Source: Astropecten irregularis
Taxonomy: Eukaryota; Echinodermata; Asteroidea; Paxillosida; Astropectinidae
Length of the DNA stretch: 64,000 bases
Assembly (NCBI GenBank): GCA_963971285.1
Contig: OZ020257.1
Span: 11,360,602 to 11,424,601, forward strand
Direction: 5' to 3'
A program made the translations under genes and the position numbers. Positions 57,098-64,000 of this stretch are shown piece by piece. The notes under the pieces were generated by a model. It saw only the letters and a program-made list of their open reading frames with translations, ran no database searches and had not been told where the DNA came from. Each line of letters starts with the position of its first letter. The stretch's first letter is position 1.

Positions 57098-57463
57098 TTA
57101 AAGGTAGTATCATACTTTGGTAAGAAACCAAAACAGAAATGTTCACAGATTTACGTATAACTTACAGGGTATGACGATGGTGGTGGTAGAAACATACTGT
57201 TCACATTTTCCCGCTTGAAATGGTGTATTTATCCAGAAATTAGTAAAACAACGACCAAAAATCTTTTTGATCTTTTGATCTTTTAAAAGATCAAAAATAA
57301 AAGAGAAAAGACTTAAGAAATACTGTGCCCTTTTTTTCATGATTTTCTCAAAAAGTGGGCACCGTATGGGACTGAAATTTTCACAAATGACTGTAACTGT
57401 ATCTGTCTTGATATTTTTGCCCATGAATCTTTGATGAAAACCAAAGTATGATATAACCGTTAA
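57098..57463 (-). mobile_element. TTAA-flanked MITE, full-length, reverse orientation
   Basis: TTAA-AGGTAGTATCATACTTTGGT at one end, ACCAAAGTATGATATAACCG-TTAA at the other. The GATCTTTTAAAAGATC hairpin is in the centre. One of the best-preserved copies. Confidence 0.85.
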
Positions 57464-57964
57464 CAATGCTTTACAAAAGTTCAACAGTATCCATATTAAT
57501 TTTTGAATATGCATTCGTTTCTTTCGTTAACAGCATCTTTTAGGAAAATTATCATTCCAATGCATATCCACGTGAATGGGTATTTAGGTTGATTAATTAA
57601 CGTCCACACTTTTAACAGGTTGCTTAATTAACTTGCATACTTTTAGCAGGTTGATTAATTTAACACTTTTAAATCTAGATACTGACTTTGATTGTTTTGG
57701 TTTAACATTTCAAGTGGAAAGCTCTTAAAGTATTCCAAAATGCAATTTATCCTGTATTATGGCAAACCACAAGCCCTGAAGATGCATTCGATTGTCACAA
57801 TCTTCTTGTCCACGAAAATGTCCCATTCAAACGTCATTACCATAGAGTTCCTGAAATTGATTTCTCCCCTTCTGGAAAAAAATGGTTGAATTGAAATGGA
57901 ATTTGACGCGCTCTTGATAATAGCGATCATTTCTGAGGATCGTAAGTGACCAGTCAGAGTCAGG

Positions 57965-58060
57965 TTAAAAGGTAATATCATACTTTGGTCTTTATCAAAG
58001 AAATGCAGATTCATGGGCACAGATATCAAGACAGATACAATATAATTTTGAATTTGGCCC
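57965..58060 (+). repeat. TTAA MITE family, truncated copy
   Basis: It starts TTAA-AAGGTAATATCATACTTT and keeps TCAAAGAAATGCAGATTC and ATCAAGACAGATACA, then ends. It lies 46 bp upstream of a full-length copy in the same orientation. Confidence 0.65.
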
Positions 58061-58106
58061 TTGTTGCCACGGCTCATTTTTGGAAAATGAATTGACCGCA
58101 TGTCAC

Positions 58107-58466
58107 TTAAAGGTAGTATCACACTTTGGATTTTGTCAAAGAAGTGATTCATGGGCAAAAACATCAAGGAAGATACAGTCACAGTCATCTGTGAAAATTT
58201 CAGTCCCATACGGTGCCCACTTTTTGAAAAAAAAAAACAGTGAAAAACAGCCACAGTATTTCTGAAGTCTTTTCTCTTTTATTTTTTATCTTTTAAAAGA
58301 TCAACAAGATTTTCGGTCGTTGTTTTACTAATTTCTGGATAAATACACCATTTTAGGCGGAACAAATTTAACGGTATGTTTCTACCATCTTTATACCCTG
58401 TAAGTTATACGTAAATCTGTGAACATGTCTGTTTTGGTTCCTTACCAAAGTATGATACTATCTTCA
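58107..58466 (+). mobile_element. TTAA-flanked MITE, full-length copy
   Basis: It starts TTAA-AGGTAGTATCACACTTTGG and ends ACCAAAGTATGATACTATC. The right TTAA has become TTCA. Interior as in the 4048 copy. Confidence 0.8.
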
Positions 58467-59273
58467 ATGTATGATAGTCAAATAATCTCACAACTTAAAA
58501 GTTGGGCCCGTTCAAGAGTTTTGATAAGTTGTTAGTGAATTCTCGGTTTTAGGTTTTTATTCACTTCCGTGGCCAGCAGTATTATGCTTTATCTGGGTAT
58601 TTTAAATGGAATTAAAAGTACATTTGTATCAATTGTGTTTAAGTCAACGAACCATCAAGAATTTATGTAAGATCGCCTACTTTCTTATTTTCTTGGCATT
58701 TACCGTGATTGACTTTTTGATGCGAAATGTCGCACTATAGCTGTACACAATGAAAGTTCCGTGTTCAAACCAAATAAAGGTTCATGTCGACTGTTGCTTT
58801 CAAACTATACGAACCATATCGCAACAGAAAAGCGCTCCTCAATCAAAATCTGTCATTTTAATATCTGAAATGTAATTCCATTTCTTTGATTCTATTTTTA
58901 ACCAAATCCTCGCTGTGGTTATATGTTTCAGGTTCGGAAAGGGAAAAAAACCTAGTTGTCAAGTCAAATATTCAGCTTTGGTTGTGTATAGGGTCGTGTT
59001 CTTTGTAACGTGTAATAAATATTTTAACCAACAAAAAAAGGAAAACCCTTGTGTGGAAGGGTTCATAATGGATTATACATCGCCCGGAGTTCCGGAAATC
59101 TGATGTGCTGTACAATGCCAATAAATCCTCTGTGCGCATTTATGTTGTGAAATCAAGAAAAGAGTTTTGTGCGTGTGTGTGTATATAATGTGAATTTGTC
59201 TGACCATACACCTGATTACATACACCTTATTTTTGGTTCAGTTTACAAAGTTGATAGGAGCCAGGAGTCGATT
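58467..59273. other. Gene-free interval
   Basis: AT-rich sequence with no supported ORF and no repeat ends recognised. Confidence 0.35.
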
Positions 59274-59412
59274 TCACCTAACTCTTTGTAACTTACTATC
59301 AATCGTAGGACTTTTGATGCATTGAAGACCTACGTGGGATAGGTCCTTTACGATGGGTTATCCTTCGTAACTCGAGCTACGATCGATCGCAGGACTTCGT
59401 GAAATCGACCCG
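59274..59412. mobile_element. Foldback element with GTCGATTTCAC ends (type 1-like)
   Basis: It starts GAGTCGATTTCACCTAACTC and ends GACTTCGTGAAATCGACC. The interior has AACTTACTATCAATCGTAGG and TTACGATGGGTTATCC. The right part recurs at 61441-61513 within a larger duplicated segment. Confidence 0.7.
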
Positions 59413-59645
59413 GTCCTAACATTTCATCTCTGTCTGTTGTGTGACATAATCACGTTACATGTACTTCAAATTTCGTGGGCTACTCATGCAGCCAAACATT
59501 GTTTCTGAACAATATTTTCAGTGAAAATAGTGCGAAAGGGTGGGAATTTCATTTCCGACTCGATCAACACTAAATTATTTTCTAAGGTTTCATCTTGTTC
59601 AGTGTGAACACAGAAGTGGTGAAATAAAATCAAGCCAAAAACATG
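59340..59645 (+). repeat. 300-bp direct repeat, copy 1
   Basis: About 300 bp (from TACGATGGGTTATCCTTCGT to CAAGCCAAAAAC) recurs at 61441-61738 with few differences. It spans the right end of the foldback element and unique flank, so the copied block is not one transposon. Confidence 0.75.
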
Positions 59646-60146
59646 GGCGTCATTTTGTTCGAAACCGATGTGACTTCAGGGAAGATTCTTCAAAATGTAT
59701 TTTCTGAAATCCTGTAACTCTTTGTAGAATGCTGTTCACCTTTAAATATTCCACTTCAAAAATGTATGCCAGCATTCAATATTTATGGGTGTTGAAATAT
59801 CACAAAATTATAAATGTTTTTTGGTGTGTGATAGTGGTTTATTTATTTGTTTGGGCACACAGGATTCAATTTTCCTGTTTTGATTGCAATTTTCAGTTTG
59901 TTTTTCAAAGAGCAGTGAAGCGCGTCCCCCAAGCTTGACGTCGTGGGACATGCACGGGGTTTCACACTACTCGGCACGTTGATGAGATGAACTTACATGA
60001 AATACACTGTATATTCATTTCATACTGAACCAGGTTTTTTAGTGCCAAAACTTTCAATAAGAATGTAAATACAACGAATTAGAATTTATGATGTTAGATG
60101 TGCCAAAACCGTATATTGTCGATCGAAGTTTTTTTTCTGTAGGCCT

Positions 60147-60321
60147 AAATGATAAAGAAAATTATGGTAGCACTTAAAGACTCAGGAGAATACGTACATT
60201 AGCTTTCGTAGTAACAACTACTTCATCTAATGTATAATTATAAGTAGTTGTTACTGTGAAAGCATGTAGTAATTCTCCTACCTTGTCTTTAAGTGCTGCC
60301 CTAATTTTCTTTATCATTTCG
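60147..60321. mobile_element. Palindrome with about 75-bp arms
   Basis: The left arm (AAATGATAAAGAAAATTATG ... AGTAACAACTACTT) and right arm (AAGTAGTTGTTACT ... TTTTCTTTATCATTT) are inverted copies with small indels around an 18-bp centre. Weaker similarity (CTGTAGGCCTA and CTGTATAGGCTA) continues outside. A foldback element without coding capacity. Confidence 0.75.
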
Positions 60322-60503
60322 ATAGAGTAACACGGCTATCCTCGATTTTTTTCTGTATAGGCTACAGAGTTTTTGAAAATGTTTCGAAAGTCAAATTAAG
60401 GATTGTTTTAGGGACGTTTTGCATTTCATAAACCCAATACACACACCCTCAAACAAGTTTGCAATCATTTGATCTGTTAACGTCAATGATCAAACTTTGT
60501 CCA

Positions 60504-60762
60504 GACTCGAGTTTGGACAATTTTAACTTGACCAAATGTTCGTACCAGTTGTCTGATGGACATTTGGTGTCACTGCATGTTGACCGATTGGGTAAAATAA
60601 ATATACACCGTCACGGGTATCCACCCAAGTGTATAAGAATTACACAAATCCTAAAAATGCGCTTTCAATGCCATGGTATCACTTACGACATACAAGAAAC
60701 TGATTGCCTTGAAGTTAAGTATAACAATCCAGAAATTTGGGTCAGCAGCAATGGAGTGGGTA
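60504..60762 (+). CDS. Possible exon of an unidentified gene
   Basis: An open frame, 60459-60773, begins only with TTG. Inside it, a possible acceptor (TTTGTCCAG, ending 60503) and a donor (GG-GTATGTGG, near 60762) would bound an internal exon encoding residues such as KCSYQLSDGHLVSLHVDRLG and YNNPEIWVSSNGVG. The composition looks protein-like and no repeat overlaps it. I recognise no family. It could equally be chance, and no partner exon was found in the window. Confidence 0.25.
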
Positions 60763-60950
60763 TGTGGGTCTGACGGGGATCACTCATTCGGACCAAGCTC
60801 ACTTTACCAGCCTCAGAAGTTTGCTGTGGTCTCAGTTAAACCGGCAGAGGTCATGCATTTTACCGATTTTTCCGAAAGTTAAGCCTTTTGATGCCGTGCA
60901 GTAGGCCTAATTGCAAGTCCAATACTATAGCATGACCAGGCTGGGGTCTA

Positions 60951-61392
60951 TACAGGTTGTCCCAAAAAAACGCAACACTTGTGTCGAGAACTATTATTAT
61001 GAAAATTAAACTGTTTATCACTTCAACATTCAGATATGTTATACAGCAATGGCTTTGCTATCACCATGTAGAATTTGAGCAAAATTGAACTAAAATTTTG
61101 TGAAATATCTAAGACTGATTTACCCAACCTCAAAACCCGATTTTCATCTTTCTTTCATACACATTATGTGTGTATTGACCACTGTGCGTGTTATCCTTGC
61201 AAATTTGTTTTTAAGGAGTACTCTTTCAATTGGTCATATCTTCGCCAATTTCAGCCCGATTTTTCTTACATTTTACATGGTAATAGCCAAGACATGGTTG
61301 TATCACATATCTGAATCTTGAAGTGATGAACAGTTTAATGTTAACATAATGGGTCCCGACACAGTGTGGCGTTTTTTCTGGGACACCCTGTA
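60951..61392. mobile_element. Tc1/mariner-type MITE
   Basis: The ends TACAGGTTGTCCCAAAAAAA and TTTTTTCTGGGACACCCTGTA are inverted copies flanked by TA. The inverted similarity extends inward: AAACTGTTTATCACTTCAAC at the left, TTGAAGTGATGAACAGTTTA at the right. No transposase remains. Confidence 0.8.
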
Positions 61393-61440
61393 TAACTACT
61401 AAAGTAGTGGCATTTTTCAAGGAAACGGACGGGAATGAAT

Positions 61441-61738
61441 TACGATAGGTTATCCTTCGTAACTCGAGTTACGATCGGTCGCAGGGCTTCGTGAAATCGA
61501 CCCGGTCCTAAAATTTCATCTATGTCTGTTGTATGACATAACCATGTTACATGTATTTCAAATTTTGTCGGCTACTCATGCAGCCAAACATTGTTTTTGC
61601 ACAATATTTTCAGTGAAAATATTGCGAAAGGGTGGGAATTTCATTTCCGACTCGATCAACACTAAATTATTTTCTAAGGTTTCATCTTGTTTAGTGTAAA
61701 CACAGAAGTGGTGAAATAAAATCAAGCCAAAAACGTGG
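61441..61738 (+). repeat. 300-bp direct repeat, copy 2
   Basis: It matches 59340-59645. It is inserted between two copies of a 108-bp segment (61336-61443 and 61747-61854) that contains the right end of the mariner-type MITE. Confidence 0.75.
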
Positions 61739-61746
61739 TTAATGTT

Positions 61747-61854
61747 TAATGTTAACATAATGGGTCCCGACACAGTGTGGCGTTTTTTCTGGGACACCCT
61801 GTATAACTACTAAAGTAGTGGCATTTTTCAAGGAAACGGACGGGAATGAATTAC
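61747..61854 (+). repeat. Second copy of the MITE right end and its flank
   Basis: It repeats 61336-61443 almost exactly, from GTTAACATAATGGGTCCCGA through the CCCTGTATA terminus to GGGAATGAATTAC. Confidence 0.8.
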
Positions 61855-64000
61855 ATCTTTCATCAATATTTGTGTTAATGTGTAGGACTTGATTAACTTG
61901 GGACTCTTCAAACTTCTTATACCTATATACCCAACGAACTCACAACTCCTTATTATTCATTAACCCCATACCATAATATGCAAATGCTCAGTATGCAAAT
62001 CACAATTTCATTTATATAAAACATATTTGTATTCAAATGAAACAGTAAATAACGAAGACACTTCCGATGGAACAACCGTGGGGCGTTTTATACACAGAAG
62101 GCTTAAATTCAATATCATTTGGTGCAAAAACTACACGCATGGTGAGTCTTGGGATGATTCAGTCATTATTTACTGACAACTTTTCCGCCGTCCAAAGTCA
62201 ATTTCCCCGCACGATTTTAATTTAATTTATTGACTCAAATGTCATCTTCTCTCAATAATCTTGCCATCCCGTAGCGATGACTGCACAGATGACATCTCTA
62301 TATAAACCGGCGGTCTCAGTCCGTGGAACCGGGTTATTATTGCAATAAGTCCGCCAGCCGAGCGTTACCGGGGCCAAACTATCGGATTTGCGGTGGGTGC
62401 GCGGTCCCGGTAACCACGGCAGCATTCAAGCGAATCTTATTGCAATTGGCTCACAGAAAATGAAGGCTTGGCTTTAAATACGTGTTGTATACCCCCAAAG
62501 GAGGGAATTGGGAACACTTTCCTTGAAACTGTAAATACAAATCAGAAACCTCATCCATTGATAAAGCTGTTAAGCAGATGGTTCAGCGACAGTCATTGCA
62601 CAGGTGACCGCTGCAGTTCCCTGCACATCGTGCAAAAAAGCAATATTGGTGTTGGATACGCTACTTGACTTGCCAACGATGCGTTTCATTGTTAGCCTAT
62701 GCCATTGCACTGGGCCAGCCGGCCCCGTAGGTGGACTTGTACACAAGCCGCCTCACTCACTATACTCGGAACGGGGAACCTGCACCGTAGATCATGTAAG
62801 GATTGACGATCTAATTAGGAATGGAACTATGCGTCTGGAGTGAAATTGAGTGAGTTTTGGGAGAGTGGGCTGATATAAATCACACCAGTGAACAAATGGC
62901 CCGTGCCTTAATTAAAGATTGAGATTTAGATGTCTTTATAAATGATGTATATGATTCTTGAAGTTATATGCGTTCAAATTAGGTGTCTGGCAGACTGGCA
63001 ACAACATACATACCTGAATAGCGGATGAAAAATCAGGCGTAGGCCTATTAGTGAAATGTTCTTTTGTGACAAACAGAAGGTTAATCTTAGTGCTGTATCG
63101 AAGTGATGATTTTGGAGAAAAACAAAGTATCAGTATGTCAGTAATAAGTAAATGTGTTTCCTTTAGAATTCGGCAAACGTGGAGCAGTTATTCGATTTGT
63201 GAACCCAATGTTACACACCTTATCACATCGTCGTGTCTTGTGATGGAGAAGACTGATTTCACACATTCGCAATTATGGTTTACATGAAAACACTCATAGA
63301 CCAGATGGATTATCATTTATTTGGGTACATGACGAAATCACTCACTTAAACAAGAAACCAACATTTCTTTAGTCCGACCCAAATTCATTACGAACCTATA
63401 GGGAACACCTCTCCTTGCCATAGAGAAAAGAAAAAACCCAAACAACATCATATAAAAGGACAAAAACGTACAGCATTGCCGTATTAGCGTCTTTCATTTT
63501 GGAGAAGAGATTTTGAAGATTTTTGTAAAAGAGAAATGCAGAATGAAAACAAATTATGACATATATCAGCACCAAGAGGGTCAATAGTTATACTGAGCAG
63601 GAAAGCGCAGCACGAATGAGCCCTCTACGGGCCGGTATAGGAAAGATGTTTTTCCAATATCTTGACCACCAACATGTTGCATGCTCTGAAACACAGTGAG
63701 CAAATTTGGGTCAAACTAGGTCAGAGTGGTGTGGCAGTACATGATTCTTGCCGACTCGACTCGTAACCTAAGCAATTTATTTTTTCGGGCGGCCTTACTC
63801 GCGTTACACCTCGAGTACCTCTGAGCGGTAGACGGGTCTGGGTTTATGGGGCGAGCACGCTCCGACTGTCTGGCCGTGAAGCTCTTCCCCCCGTCATGTT
63901 TCCCCAAAACATGGACATCACTTGCCCAGACAAGACTGCGATTTGTAACACTACACGGGTGACGGTATTACACTATACGTGTATGAGTTTTATTATCATT
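61855..64000. other. Gene-free right flank
   Basis: 62160-62460 is repeat-poor and rises in GC content. It contains TATATAAA (62299-62306) with a TCAGTC initiator-like word at 62316-62321, closer than usual for a TATA-initiator pair. It may be a promoter or regulatory block, but no ORF of note follows. Beyond this I recognise no feature to the window end. Confidence 0.35.

Noticed and set aside
62299-62321. TATA plus initiator promoter
   Set aside because: The spacing is shorter than the usual 28-33 bp and no ORF or exon follows. Kept only as a note in the flank.

Overview
This window is nuclear DNA from an animal, most likely a marine invertebrate deuterostome (an echinoderm, hemichordate or amphioxus-like lineage). 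Genes have GT-AG introns. A single-exon FoxB gene lies 3' of an intron-split aquaglyceroporin gene. The intergenic space is AT-rich and packed with foldback DNA elements (MITEs), non-LTR retrotransposon debris and one Ty3/gypsy element primed by tRNA-Leu. I cannot name the species from sequence alone.

Layout. 0.8-5.6 kb: a complete seven-exon aquaglyceroporin gene on the minus strand, with several small transposons in its introns. 5.6-13.7 kb: no gene, but dispersed repeats, including a hAT-type MITE with a clean 8-bp target duplication. 13.7-24.3 kb: a tandem duplication of a 2.79-kb unit. Its first copy was interrupted by an almost intact Ty3/gypsy retrotransposon with LTRs that look identical, and its second copy keeps the empty target site. 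24.4-26.6 kb: a dead non-LTR retrotransposon carrying nested DNA-transposon insertions, one with a decayed THAP zinc-finger domain. 26.6-52 kb: a 25-kb gene-free stretch with foldback elements, tRNA-derived SINE heads and several GC-richer, repeat-poor blocks that could be cis-regulatory. 52.0-53.0 kb: FoxB, a forkhead transcription factor with an eh1-like repressor motif. 53-64 kb: FoxB 3' region, more MITEs, duplicated 300-bp repeats and one possible but unidentified exon near 60.5 kb.

Only two host protein genes are well supported, and nothing suggests they act together. One is a membrane channel for water and glycerol, the other a developmental transcription factor. The best material beyond these genes is the transposon record. 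It includes a TTAA-flanked MITE family with about a dozen copies, a set of sequence-distinct hairpin elements that share the terminal word GTCGATTTCAC (three of them end to end), and the nested insertions at 13.7-26.6 kb whose order can be read directly. I found no CRISPR array, operon, rRNA gene or clearly functional tRNA.
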